Source of the DNA: an uncultured Muribaculaceae bacterium
GTDB lineage: Bacteria > Bacteroidota > Bacteroidia > Bacteroidales > Muribaculaceae
Length of the DNA: 64,000 nucleotides
Assembly (NCBI GenBank): GCA_910584365.1
Contig: CAJUAF010000001.1
Location: 218,218-282,217, forward strand
Reading direction: 5' to 3'
The translations under genes and the position numbers were made by a program. The notes beneath the pieces are model-generated. The model searched no databases and had not been told where the DNA came from. It saw nothing but the letters and a program-made list of their open reading frames with translations. Position 1 is the first letter of the stretch; each line of letters begins with the position of its first letter. Positions 37,008-45,664 of the stretch are shown here, in pieces.

Positions 37008-37043
37008 AATCTTATGACAACAAATATGATGCCGCCTACTCAC
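37008..37043 (-). promoter_or_regulatory. Bipartite ECF-type promoter motif, copy B
   Basis: On the minus strand this reads GTGAGTAGG, 16 bases, GTCATAAGATT. Both halves are identical to copy A at 47114-47149. It precedes the lipoprotein/FecR/SusC operon by 31 bases. An alternative housekeeping-type promoter (TTTG 37024-37021, TACTTTTA 37000-36993, spacer 20) overlaps it but would leave a leader of only about 10 bases. Confidence 0.65.
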
Positions 37044-37081
37044 TTTGTTGAGGAAAAAAATCAGCCGACATACAATCAATG

Positions 37082-39778
37082 TCAGTCACACACGCTCTGT
37101 ATCTTTCCCTTGACGACTCTGACAGTATGATTTCCCGAACCGAAGTGCCGCGTTTCATAATGGCCGTCGCCGAGCGGGATATCTACCTGAGCCGAAGTAT
37201 TCGCCGGGATGGAGAAGTCCCATGTAAATATGCCGTCGAGATTTCTCCAGGAGCTTTTTATCAGCCCATAGACTGAATCATAGGTGCCTGAAACATATTC
37301 CAACTTTTCCGGAACAACAGGTTTCAGGGCAATGTGCCTGAAACCATGGCTTCCATCGGCATTCTGTATACCTGCGAGACAACTGTATTCCCAGATAAGC
37401 AGATCGCCGATAAGCATGACATGGTTGCCTGAGTTCATCGCTATGTCAGCGGTGTTGCCGTTCCATAGCTCCCATATGGTCGTGGCGCCGTTTTCGGCCA
37501 TATATCCCCATGAAGGATAGTCGGTATTGGTGGCCAGTTTCATGGCAAGATCTATCCTGCCGTTTTCTGTGAGCCCGCGCATCAGATGCTGGATGCCGAT
37601 GACCCCTACACTGACATGGCCGTTGAAATCGTTCAGAGTTTTATCAATAATGTTTCGGAATACTTGCGCCCGATATTCTTCGGGGACCATTCCGAACCGC
37701 AGGGGAAGCAAGTTGGAAGTAACCGTATTGTTGCCATACCGCGCCGTGCCCGGGTCGAAGAAGCGTTTGTTAAAGGCATCCTTGATTTTTTCAGCATCCG
37801 TTTCAAAATCACAGGCGTCATCGTCATGACCGGCAAGCCTTGCGAATTTAGCCATAAGTCCCGACAGATAATAAAGATGTGACGTGGCCAGAATTGCCGG
37901 ATCGGTAATCCGCGTGCTGTCTTGCGAATGAATCAGCCATGCGTTTTCGGGAGGCATACACCAGTCCCCGTACTCGTCACGCTCTATAATATAATCCACC
38001 ATCCAGTTTTCTTTCATATGATCAAACCATTTTTTCATGGCAGGATAATGACGGATTATCGGATCTGAGTCGCCATACTGGAGGTAAATCATATCGGCGA
38101 CAGTAAGGAATGCCGCCGGCCATGTCATGTTATCTGAAATCACATCCCAGTAATTGGGAGCTATATCCGGCAAGCCGCCGGTTGCCATCTGTGTCGATTC
38201 GATGTCATCAAGCCACTTGGCATAGAACAGATGGTTGCCAAAAGGGAATGCCTCGCCGTATGCGCCGGTTGTGCGGTCTCCGAGCCATCCCAGACGTTCA
38301 TCCCGCTGGGGACAGTCGGTAGGAATCCCGCGATAGTTGCTCCGGATCCCCCAGCAGGCATTATGGTAAATCTGATTGATTATCGAATCAGAGGTGATGA
38401 ATGTGCCGGACGGAGCCATATCGTCATGGATTACCATACCGAAAAACTCGTTTTTCGACGGCATATAAGGTAATCCTGTAATCTCCGCATATCTGAAGCC
38501 ATGACAAGTGAAGCGAGGTTCCCAGATTTCCTCACCCAACCCCTTGAAAATATATGTATCGCAAGGTTTGGCAGAACGCAGGTTAGCCACGAAAAGTGAG
38601 CTGTCTGGCTCAAGTGTCTCGGAATAGCGGATCTGCACCTTTGAGTTCCTGGTGTCGCCGCGGAATTTACATCTGAGCCATCCTGCCATATTCTGCCCCA
38701 TGTCAATCACATAGACTCCGGGCCGTGTCTCGAAGAGATCGGCAGGCGAAATAATATCCATTATCTTCAGCGAAGGATTCATCTGAGGTTCGAGACGTCC
38801 ACCCGGCGTACCGGTCAACGGTGCCTTTATCCAATCGGAATCATTGAAACCGTTGCTGCTCCATCCATCCATTTCACGGGTCGCATCATAGATTTCACCG
38901 TCAAACTCGCTGGCGGCCCTTACGGGGCCATTGACCGTCAGTTTCCACGTATCATCGCTTACCACACTCTGGCGTGTACCGTCTTTGTACACGATTTCAA
39001 GCCGGGAGAGCATACGTGGAAAACCGAACCATTTCATGGTCATCATCCTCTCTGGAGCGAATCGGCCGTTTGAAAGGGTCACACCGATGGTGTTCTGTCC
39101 TTTTTTCAGCAGATCCGTGACATCATGCGCGTTATATCTGACAAGCTTATTGTACATGGTCGGCATCTGCAGCAACACGTCATCAGTAACCTTGTGGCCA
39201 TTCAGATAGGCCTCATACAAACCGAGGCCGACGATATACAGTGTCGCGTAATCCACATCGGTTCCCGTAAGGGCGAACTGTTTACGAAGATAACGGGCAG
39301 GGACAGCTTCCATCGGCTTGTCGCCTGAGATTTCTCCTCCGATCCATTCGGCATCCCAGCGGCTCTCTCCGCCAGGTATGCCGGTCTGGAACACACACGG
39401 TTCGCTGGCCGCGGTCTCTCCATGATTATCGGTCACACTGACTGACCACCAATAACGGGTCATAGGCTCGAGCTTTTTGCCTGCATAAGGGATATAAATC
39501 GATTGGTCGGAATCCACTGCGCCGCTATCCCACATAATTCCTGTTCCGTTTTTATTGGAAAGCGACTCAGGATTTTCAGCCACGCGTATATGATATGATG
39601 TCTGGACCACTCCCTTTTGGTCGGATTCGAGTTTCCAGGAGAATCGTGGTTTCTTGATTTCGACGCACAATGGTTTTCCTGTCATTTCAAGGGTTGGAGC
39701 CGTTATTTTTAGTTCGGCATTGACGTCTGATAATACCCCTGCAAAAACTATCGGAATCAAAAATCTCGCAAAATTCAT
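37082..39778 (-). CDS. Alpha-L-rhamnosidase, GH78
   Basis: This inverting exo-enzyme releases terminal alpha-L-rhamnose. The 898 residues comprise a signal peptide without lipobox, an N-terminal fibronectin-like domain (about 25-130), and the Bac_rhamnosid_N beta-sandwich (about 160-330). A further beta domain, the (alpha/alpha)6 catalytic barrel (about 440-800) and a C-terminal beta domain complete it. The acid Glu494 sits in CPQRDERLGWLGD and the probable base Glu770 in TIWELWNGNT. It begins 9 bases after the rhaD stop, so freed rhamnose and its catabolic enzymes are made together. Periplasmic location is inferred from the signal peptide. Confidence 0.94.
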   Translation of the reverse strand: MNFARFLIPIVFAGVLSDVNAELKITAPTLEMTGKPLCVEIKKPRFSWKLESDQKGVVQTSYHIRVAENPESLSNKNGTGIMWDSGAVDSDQSIYIPYAGKKLEPMTRYWWSVSVTDNHGETAASEPCVFQTGIPGGESRWDAEWIGGEISGDKPMEAVPARYLRKQFALTGTDVDYATLYIVGLGLYEAYLNGHKVTDDVLLQMPTMYNKLVRYNAHDVTDLLKKGQNTIGVTLSNGRFAPERMMTMKWFGFPRMLSRLEIVYKDGTRQSVVSDDTWKLTVNGPVRAASEFDGEIYDATREMDGWSSNGFNDSDWIKAPLTGTPGGRLEPQMNPSLKIMDIISPADLFETRPGVYVIDMGQNMAGWLRCKFRGDTRNSKVQIRYSETLEPDSSLFVANLRSAKPCDTYIFKGLGEEIWEPRFTCHGFRYAEITGLPYMPSKNEFFGMVIHDDMAPSGTFITSDSIINQIYHNACWGIRSNYRGIPTDCPQRDERLGWLGDRTTGAYGEAFPFGNHLFYAKWLDDIESTQMATGGLPDIAPNYWDVISDNMTWPAAFLTVADMIYLQYGDSDPIIRHYPAMKKWFDHMKENWMVDYIIERDEYGDWCMPPENAWLIHSQDSTRITDPAILATSHLYYLSGLMAKFARLAGHDDDACDFETDAEKIKDAFNKRFFDPGTARYGNNTVTSNLLPLRFGMVPEEYRAQVFRNIIDKTLNDFNGHVSVGVIGIQHLMRGLTENGRIDLAMKLATNTDYPSWGYMAENGATTIWELWNGNTADIAMNSGNHVMLIGDLLIWEYSCLAGIQNADGSHGFRHIALKPVVPEKLEYVSGTYDSVYGLIKSSWRNLDGIFTWDFSIPANTSAQVDIPLGDGHYETRHFGSGNHTVRVVKGKIQSVCD

Positions 39779-39786
39779 GACAAAAG

Positions 39787-40599
39787 TTATTTAGGAAGAT
39801 TGAATACCGTTGAAATTTCCCGCATCTGCTGCCGCGACATACCATCCGGTATGAAACCCATCGCGCGGGCATCCATGTAGATGATTGCACTCTTTGTGAG
39901 GGTGTCAACCATGTCGAAAGCCTCCATAATGTCATCACCTACGGCAAAGACACCGTGTTTCTCCCACATAACGACATCGTAATTGTCGTCAATTGCCTTG
40001 ATTGTCTCTTCTGCAAGTTCATTGGAACTTGGGAGCATATAGGGAACTATGCCCAATCCACGGGGGCAGAAAGCCTTTGTCTCAGGAATCATGCTCCAGA
40101 GAAGGTTGGTCAGCACATCTTTTTTGAGAAATTCCTGGTTGTGGCTCATAGCCACCAGTTCGATAGGATGTGTATGGAGCGAAGCCTTGTAGTTAGAGCC
40201 TTTGCCGATAAGGTAATTGTGAACGGCGAGATGCGAAGGAAGTTCGGATGTCGGTTTTACAGGATTGTCTGCCACAATCTCATAATGTGAGCAGTCGTCA
40301 GTGATACGGATAATGGAACCGTTGTCCATGGGGCGGCGGGCAAGGTCACGCATACGTTTGTTGGTCCCCTTGCAGAAGAACCAGCACCCTTTGAGATTGG
40401 GCAATGTGAGTCCGATGGCAACCGGGTCGCTGATTGCCGGAAGGAATTTCATTGTCTCGTCAACGTGTTCGGTGATATTGACGGTTATGTTGCCGCCATT
40501 GCGCTCCGCCCAACCTTTCTGCCATAGATAGCCGGCGGTTTCGGCAACTTTCTCCACCTCGGCTGTCAGTGCCGGGCGGTTTTCCAATATTGATGTCAT
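39787..40599 (-). CDS. rhaD: L-rhamnulose-1-phosphate aldolase
   Basis: This class II zinc aldolase splits L-rhamnulose 1-phosphate into dihydroxyacetone phosphate and L-lactaldehyde in the cytoplasm. The 270 residues match the E. coli enzyme's length (about 274). The zinc ligands are in LHTHPIELVAMSH and WEKHGVFAVG, and the phosphate-binding GGNIT segment is near residue 30. The correct start is the ATG at 40599, which overlaps the rhaT stop by 4 bases. The frame stays open upstream into rhaT, but that extension has no similarity to the family. It is followed by GH78 after 8 bases. Confidence 0.95.
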   Translation of the reverse strand: MTSILENRPALTAEVEKVAETAGYLWQKGWAERNGGNITVNITEHVDETMKFLPAISDPVAIGLTLPNLKGCWFFCKGTNKRMRDLARRPMDNGSIIRITDDCSHYEIVADNPVKPTSELPSHLAVHNYLIGKGSNYKASLHTHPIELVAMSHNQEFLKKDVLTNLLWSMIPETKAFCPRGLGIVPYMLPSSNELAEETIKAIDDNYDVVMWEKHGVFAVGDDIMEAFDMVDTLTKSAIIYMDARAMGFIPDGMSRQQMREISTVFNLPK

Positions 40600-41588
40600 A
40601 TTATTTGCGGTAAGAATGATGAGACAATTAAAACGGTAAGACCGACAACAAGAACTGTTTTGGTCTTGGAATCTGTTCCCTGCCACTCTTTCAGTATTAT
40701 GCCCCAGACATTGGAGAATGTTACGTTGAGGGACATAAGTATGCACCACGAGAATGTCAGCAGTGTTGCCGAATTGACAAGAAAGCCTTTGCCGAGAGCG
40801 AGACCGAAGAACTGGCTGTACCATAACAGTCCGGCGAGGGCGCAGAAAAGGACATTGTTCAGGTACAGCGAAGTTTTGCCGTAGTCTCCGAATGACTTGT
40901 TTCTTCCGTTTTGCCAGAGGCAATAGACGGCATTTGTGAAAAAGCCACCGAGGGTTACAAGAAAAGTAGCAGGCAGAGTCCGATAAATTTCGGGAGTATC
41001 CTCGAAGCAAAGCGATGAGCCGAAACCGAGACCTATGCTGAAACAAGCACTCATAAGTCCGGCAATCAGTGCAACGGTTATGCCTTTGCCGAAATTGAAG
41101 TCCTTTACTGTTTCTCCGGCGGTTTTTGCCCTCATGCTCCCGGCCACGCCTATAATGGCAATGCCAATCAATGTAACGACAACTCCGACGATTACAGGCA
41201 TGGTGAGTTCACCCGGCTTACCCATGAACAGGGGCGTGAGTATGGTGCCGAGTCCCGCACAGGTACCCAGGGAGATTGACTGACCGAGAGCGACCCCGAG
41301 ATAGCGCATTGACAGCCCGAAAGTGAGACCACCGACGCCCCATAGCACACCGAAAAGAACCGCAAGGAGTGCGTCAGTAGGATTTTCGCTGTAAGCCTCC
41401 ATCAAGGTATGACCGGAAGGGACTGCCAGCATTGCCCCCAACAGCGGAAACACCAGCCATGCGAAAACGCCCTGAACGAGCCAGAAGCTCTCCCAGCTAC
41501 AGTCGCGTACCTTCCTGATAGGCACATAAGAACTGGACTGGCAGAAACTTCCGGCTGCGATTATCAGTAGTCCGAGAATGATTTCCAT
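40596..41588 (-). CDS. rhaT: L-rhamnose/proton symporter
   Basis: This inner-membrane permease takes up L-rhamnose with a proton. The 330 residues are almost entirely hydrophobic helices (about ten), close to the length of E. coli RhaT (344). The N-terminus (GSFCQSSSYVPIRKVRDCSWESFW) and the segment SMRYLGVALGQSISLG are typical of the family. The start codon overlaps the rhaA stop (TGATG) and the stop overlaps rhaD (ATGA), so rhaA, rhaT and rhaD are translationally coupled. Confidence 0.95.
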   Translation of the reverse strand: MEIILGLLIIAAGSFCQSSSYVPIRKVRDCSWESFWLVQGVFAWLVFPLLGAMLAVPSGHTLMEAYSENPTDALLAVLFGVLWGVGGLTFGLSMRYLGVALGQSISLGTCAGLGTILTPLFMGKPGELTMPVIVGVVVTLIGIAIIGVAGSMRAKTAGETVKDFNFGKGITVALIAGLMSACFSIGLGFGSSLCFEDTPEIYRTLPATFLVTLGGFFTNAVYCLWQNGRNKSFGDYGKTSLYLNNVLFCALAGLLWYSQFFGLALGKGFLVNSATLLTFSWCILMSLNVTFSNVWGIILKEWQGTDSKTKTVLVVGLTVLIVSSFLPQII

Positions 41589-42841
41589 CAGCGTTTTGAG
41601 GTTACGTCTGCTTCATATTTCTCTACCTCCGCGATGAATGATTCGCCCACAGGTACGTCGTTCATGAGACAGAACATATCATAGACGGCGTTCCACGGGA
41701 GGTTCTTACACTCTTCAAGAAGGGCGAGACGCTGGAACTTCCTGTCGGCGAGTTCATACTCGCGCAGTGTTGTCAGTGGTTCGAGAAGAGCGCGGAGCAT
41801 ACATTTCTGGGCGGCACGGCTGCCGATGACGTATGCGCCGATACGGTTGAGGGTTCCGTCGAAGTAGTCAAGACCGTAATGCACGCGGTTCAAGGCTCCG
41901 GCTCGTACAATCTCATTGAACAGATCCATTGTCGGGTCGTCCATGATGGTGACATGGTCTGAATCCCATCGGATGGGACGCGAAACGTGCAGCATCAGTT
42001 CCGGCACGAACAGTAGCATGGCGGAAACCTTGTCGGCGACACTCTCTGTCGGGTGGAAATGGCCGGTATCGAGAGTTATCATCATGTCGCGCCTGGCGGC
42101 GTAGGCCGTATAGAAATCATTACTGCCGACTGTGAAACTCTCCAGACCGATGCCGAAGACCTTGCTCTCCACGCAGTCCTTCATCCAGTCGTAGTGATGC
42201 TCGAAAATCTGGTCGAGAGAGTCTTTGAGCAGTTCGCGGTACATATAGCGGTTGACAGTTATGTCCTTGCTGCCGTCGTGTACCCACGTGTTCATGATAC
42301 AGGGGTCTTGCTGGGCCTCGCCGATAGCTTGTGAAATGGCGCGGCAACGCTTGGAGTGTTCTATCCAGAAATCACGGATGGATTTGTCGGGATTGGAGAG
42401 GCTGAGGTCTCCGCTCTTGGCATGGGAGAACGATGTGGAGTTGAAATCGAGTTTGATGCCGTTTTCCTTGCCCCACTGTATCCAGCTCTCGAAATATTCG
42501 GGTGTCACCTCGTCGCGGTCGACGAACTTGCCCTGGAAGTCGCCATAGATTTCGTGGAGATTGAGGCGGTGCTTGCCGGGAATGAGCGACATGGCATAGA
42601 GAATGTCGTCGCGGAGTTCCCCGATATTGCGGGCTTTGCCGGGATAGTTGCCGTTGACCTGTATTCCACCGGTGAGGCCGCCTTCGCGTGTCTCGAAACC
42701 GGTTACGTCGTCTGCCTGCCAGCAGTGCATACTCAGGTGGAAATCCTGCATCCGGGCAAGAACCTTGTCGGTATCGACACCGACAGCCGCATAGCGTTCT
42801 TTCGCTATCTCATACGCCTTGCGGATTGAATCTTCTTTCAT
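41588..42841 (-). CDS. rhaA: L-rhamnose isomerase
   Basis: It converts L-rhamnose to L-rhamnulose, the first cytoplasmic step. The 417 residues match the E. coli enzyme (419). The opening HCWQADDVTGFE is the family signature. The metal-site segments IGLESFTVGSNDFY, ITLDTGHFHPTE and RWDSDHV supply the Glu, Asp and His ligands. The ATG at 42841 lies inside the 3' end of rhaB (32-base overlap), and the stop overlaps the rhaT start by one base. The tight packing indicates one transcript with rhaB, rhaT and rhaD. Confidence 0.96.
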   Translation of the reverse strand: MKEDSIRKAYEIAKERYAAVGVDTDKVLARMQDFHLSMHCWQADDVTGFETREGGLTGGIQVNGNYPGKARNIGELRDDILYAMSLIPGKHRLNLHEIYGDFQGKFVDRDEVTPEYFESWIQWGKENGIKLDFNSTSFSHAKSGDLSLSNPDKSIRDFWIEHSKRCRAISQAIGEAQQDPCIMNTWVHDGSKDITVNRYMYRELLKDSLDQIFEHHYDWMKDCVESKVFGIGLESFTVGSNDFYTAYAARRDMMITLDTGHFHPTESVADKVSAMLLFVPELMLHVSRPIRWDSDHVTIMDDPTMDLFNEIVRAGALNRVHYGLDYFDGTLNRIGAYVIGSRAAQKCMLRALLEPLTTLREYELADRKFQRLALLEECKNLPWNAVYDMFCLMNDVPVGESFIAEVEKYEADVTSKR

Positions 42842-44264
42842 GATGGACTGATTTAGGTGTAAATTTTTCGGTCTCGATATTTTTGCAAATTATTCTACGC
42901 ATATCCGCAAGATTCTTGACATTACCTCCGGATATTGCCTGAAGCATGATATTGCCGACAGCTGTCGCTTCGGCAGGACCGGCTATGACCGGGATCTGAC
43001 AGGCGTCTGCGATAAGCTGATTCAGATATCTGTTTCTGGAGCCTCCGCCTACCACATGAAGTCTTTCGATATCGAAAGAGGATATATGCTTAAATAAATC
43101 GAGTACGTCAGAATATCTTCTGGCAAGACTGCGGAAGATAATCCGCAGACAGTCACCGTCGGTTTCCGGAAGAGGCTCTCTATGTTTCCGACAATAGGAC
43201 AGTATTTCATGAGGCATATCATCCGGAGCTGTGAATTCCGGAGCATCGGGATTGATAACCGCATTGTTTGCAGACTTCTCCGCCAATGACACCATATCAT
43301 CATAGGAATAGTCCCTGCCATTTTTCCGCCAGCATTTCAGACATTCCTCCACAAGCCACATACCGGTTATGTTTTTGAGTAATCGAGAGGTGCCTTCCAC
43401 ACCACCCTCATTGGTGATATTATGCCGGAACGTAAATTCGTTTATCACAGGAGTATCAGATTCGATACCCATCAGGGACCATGTCCCGGAACTCAGATAG
43501 GCGAAGTTCCGGTCCTCGGCCGGAATCGCAGCCACCGCCGACGCCGTATCATGCCCTGCGACAGCTATGACTGGTACCGGCGGCATACCGGTTTCACGGC
43601 AAACAGCGTCAGAGAGCATCCCGATTGTTGTGCCAGGTTCAACGAGCGGGCCGAACTTTGAGCAGTCAATGCCAATGCTTTCAATGATTCTTTCATCTAT
43701 GTTTCGTTTTATAGGGTTCAACAGGCTGCCGGTGGAAGCAATGGTGTATTCAGTAACAATATTGCCTGTCAGCAGGTATGAAAGAAGATCGGGCACAAAT
43801 ACAAATTTCGATGCATGGATATGACTGCAATCGTCTCTGTGTTCATTCAGTTGAAACAGCGTGTTGAAATCAAGATGCTGAATTCCGGCAATTCCATATA
43901 ACTCCCGCGCTCCCATACAGGATGTGAAGAATTTTTCACCGGCACCGATTGTCCGTCGGTCTCGGTAAGCATTAGGTAATCCTGTCAGGGTTCCGTCCTC
44001 TGAAACACAGCCATAGTCGACCCCCCACGTGTCAATTCCTATCGACTGCGGAACGATCCCCATGCTTACAGTCTCCCTGATTCCTTTCTTGATTTCTTCA
44101 AACAGAGAATAAATATTCCAGTACAGATTGCCGTTGATATTAATCATCCGGTTGGGGAAACGAGTGATTTCCTGCAACGTCAATTCTTCGGATGCCGACA
44201 GGGTCCCCAGTATGGAACGGCCGCTGGTGGCACCTATGTCAAATGCAAGATAATGATAGTCCAT
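42810..44264 (-). CDS. rhaB: Rhamnulokinase
   Basis: It phosphorylates L-rhamnulose with ATP to L-rhamnulose 1-phosphate. It belongs to the FGGY carbohydrate-kinase family: phosphate 1 motif FDIGATSGRSI, GIDTWGVDYG, the adenosine-side motif VAGHDTASAVAA, and the C-terminal VVGGGSRNRYLNQL. With the ATG at 44264 it has 484 residues, near the E. coli length of 489. A TTG 18 bases earlier would overlap the upstream gene's stop by 4 bases and is a possible coupled start. The C-terminal 32 bases overlap rhaA. Confidence 0.94.
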   Translation of the reverse strand: MDYHYLAFDIGATSGRSILGTLSASEELTLQEITRFPNRMININGNLYWNIYSLFEEIKKGIRETVSMGIVPQSIGIDTWGVDYGCVSEDGTLTGLPNAYRDRRTIGAGEKFFTSCMGARELYGIAGIQHLDFNTLFQLNEHRDDCSHIHASKFVFVPDLLSYLLTGNIVTEYTIASTGSLLNPIKRNIDERIIESIGIDCSKFGPLVEPGTTIGMLSDAVCRETGMPPVPVIAVAGHDTASAVAAIPAEDRNFAYLSSGTWSLMGIESDTPVINEFTFRHNITNEGGVEGTSRLLKNITGMWLVEECLKCWRKNGRDYSYDDMVSLAEKSANNAVINPDAPEFTAPDDMPHEILSYCRKHREPLPETDGDCLRIIFRSLARRYSDVLDLFKHISSFDIERLHVVGGGSRNRYLNQLIADACQIPVIAGPAEATAVGNIMLQAISGGNVKNLADMRRIICKNIETEKFTPKSVHHERRFNPQGV

Positions 44265-44278
44265 AGTCAGGATGTTGC

Positions 44279-45637
44279 TCAATTAGATGTATGTTGTTTT
44301 ACCCGGCCGTACAAATAATCATAAGCTGTCTGGTAAACACCGGCCGTCCATCCGAGAAATTCACCTGGCATCTTGTACTCGTCGCTGACATCGGTGTCAC
44401 CTTTGACAGCATTATATTTTTCCCAAAGCTGATGGGTCTGACCGTATATGGAGGTCTGGGCTTCGAGATATTTGCCTGCGATTCTGGCAGCATCTTCTCT
44501 GTAACCGTACCGGTCAAGTCCTTTGATTGCAAAGAAATGGACCGGAGCCCAGCCATTGGGAGTATCCCACTGGGCAAAAGATGTCACGCCGGGACGGGGA
44601 GCGCACGTCAAGACCCCATGGTCGGCTTCCAGCAGTCCAAGATTGTCAACGAGTGCCTGGGCCCGGTTCCTGTCTGCGACACCAAGCCAGAATACAGTGA
44701 AAACAGCGGCACTATATACATCGGAGCGCTTGCCGCATACGAAGTCAAAGTCGTAATACAGGCCGCTCTCTGGATCCAGCATATATTTGTTCATGAGAGT
44801 CCGACGGGTGTCGGCACGATTATCCCAGACTTCCTTTCCCGGGAGTCCGAGCCGGTCGACAAACGACGCCATATTACGTTCGAATCCATAAAGAATCGCA
44901 TTGAGATCAACCGGATTGTAATCCATACATCTTCCTTTGAAACGGGGATTGAAATCCCATCCGGATTCCGCTTCCGCCAGCAGATGGGCACCAAACTCAA
45001 TGCGCTCTTCATCTGTAAAACCCGTAGGATCAACTTTAACCCGATGCGCAAGGCCATTACAAAAATCGATAAGTTCCTGTCGTGTGGCATCATGGCCGTA
45101 CCGGTTAAGTCCGTTGGGCGCGACGCGGCGTGTCATCCAGAAATCGTATTCTTTTTCCAGCACGGGAATCATACGGGCCAGGAACTCCCGCTCACCGGTC
45201 GCATCATAATAGTCTTTTACCATCTGGCAGAACAAAGGTGGCTGACTGCGATTTAGGAGATCTTTTGATGTCGCGTTAGGCATATAGCCTATGGAATCGA
45301 TCATATAGGCTATGTTTTCAATATTATTGAGTGCCTGCTCCGTATCTCCGTCGAGCAAGAGGCCGGCATTCGTAAAATATGTGTCCCAATAAAACATATT
45401 CCGGAATCCACCGTTTGTGCAAGGCACACTATATGGCTTCGGCAGCGCGAAATTATTTTCAGCTGTTGAATTTGAAGCACACACACTCAGCGGCATTACC
45501 TCCATAATATGACGGTGCAACGACTCCTGGGCTGAAGGTGCTTCAACGTTTTTCGTCGCGCCCGCGAAGTTAACGCTTGCCAGAAGAAACAAAGTGATGA
45601 AATATCGCCAATTCTTTTCCATCTGCGATTCTGTCAT
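44279..45637 (-). CDS. GH37 (trehalase-family) glycosidase, secreted
   Basis: This (alpha/alpha)6-barrel hydrolase has 452 residues and an export signal (SVNFAGA). Two GH37 signatures are clear: GGFRNMFYWDTYF at about 77-89 and QWDTPNGWAPVHF. The ESGWDFNPRF segment holds the likely catalytic Asp, and GEFLGWTAGVY the likely Glu region. GH37 enzymes are best known as trehalases (alpha,alpha-trehalose to two glucose). In this rhamnose operon the substrate may be another alpha-linked disaccharide from the same glycan. It lies 27 bases after the GH63-like gene and just before rhaB. Confidence 0.82.
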   Translation of the reverse strand: MTESQMEKNWRYFITLFLLASVNFAGATKNVEAPSAQESLHRHIMEVMPLSVCASNSTAENNFALPKPYSVPCTNGGFRNMFYWDTYFTNAGLLLDGDTEQALNNIENIAYMIDSIGYMPNATSKDLLNRSQPPLFCQMVKDYYDATGEREFLARMIPVLEKEYDFWMTRRVAPNGLNRYGHDATRQELIDFCNGLAHRVKVDPTGFTDEERIEFGAHLLAEAESGWDFNPRFKGRCMDYNPVDLNAILYGFERNMASFVDRLGLPGKEVWDNRADTRRTLMNKYMLDPESGLYYDFDFVCGKRSDVYSAAVFTVFWLGVADRNRAQALVDNLGLLEADHGVLTCAPRPGVTSFAQWDTPNGWAPVHFFAIKGLDRYGYREDAARIAGKYLEAQTSIYGQTHQLWEKYNAVKGDTDVSDEYKMPGEFLGWTAGVYQTAYDYLYGRVKQHTSN

Positions 45638-45664
45638 AGATACATTATTGCCTGATTCCTTCTC

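Noticed and set aside
40600..41046. N-terminal extension of the rhaD frame
   Set aside because: The extra residues lie entirely within rhaT, are Arg/Cys-rich and unlike any aldolase. The ATG at 40599 with a 4-base ATGA overlap gives the family's normal length.
44265..44282. TTG start for rhaB overlapping the GH37 stop
   Set aside because: The ATG at 44264 gives the standard N-terminus just before FDIGATSG. The TTG remains possible as a coupled start but is not needed.
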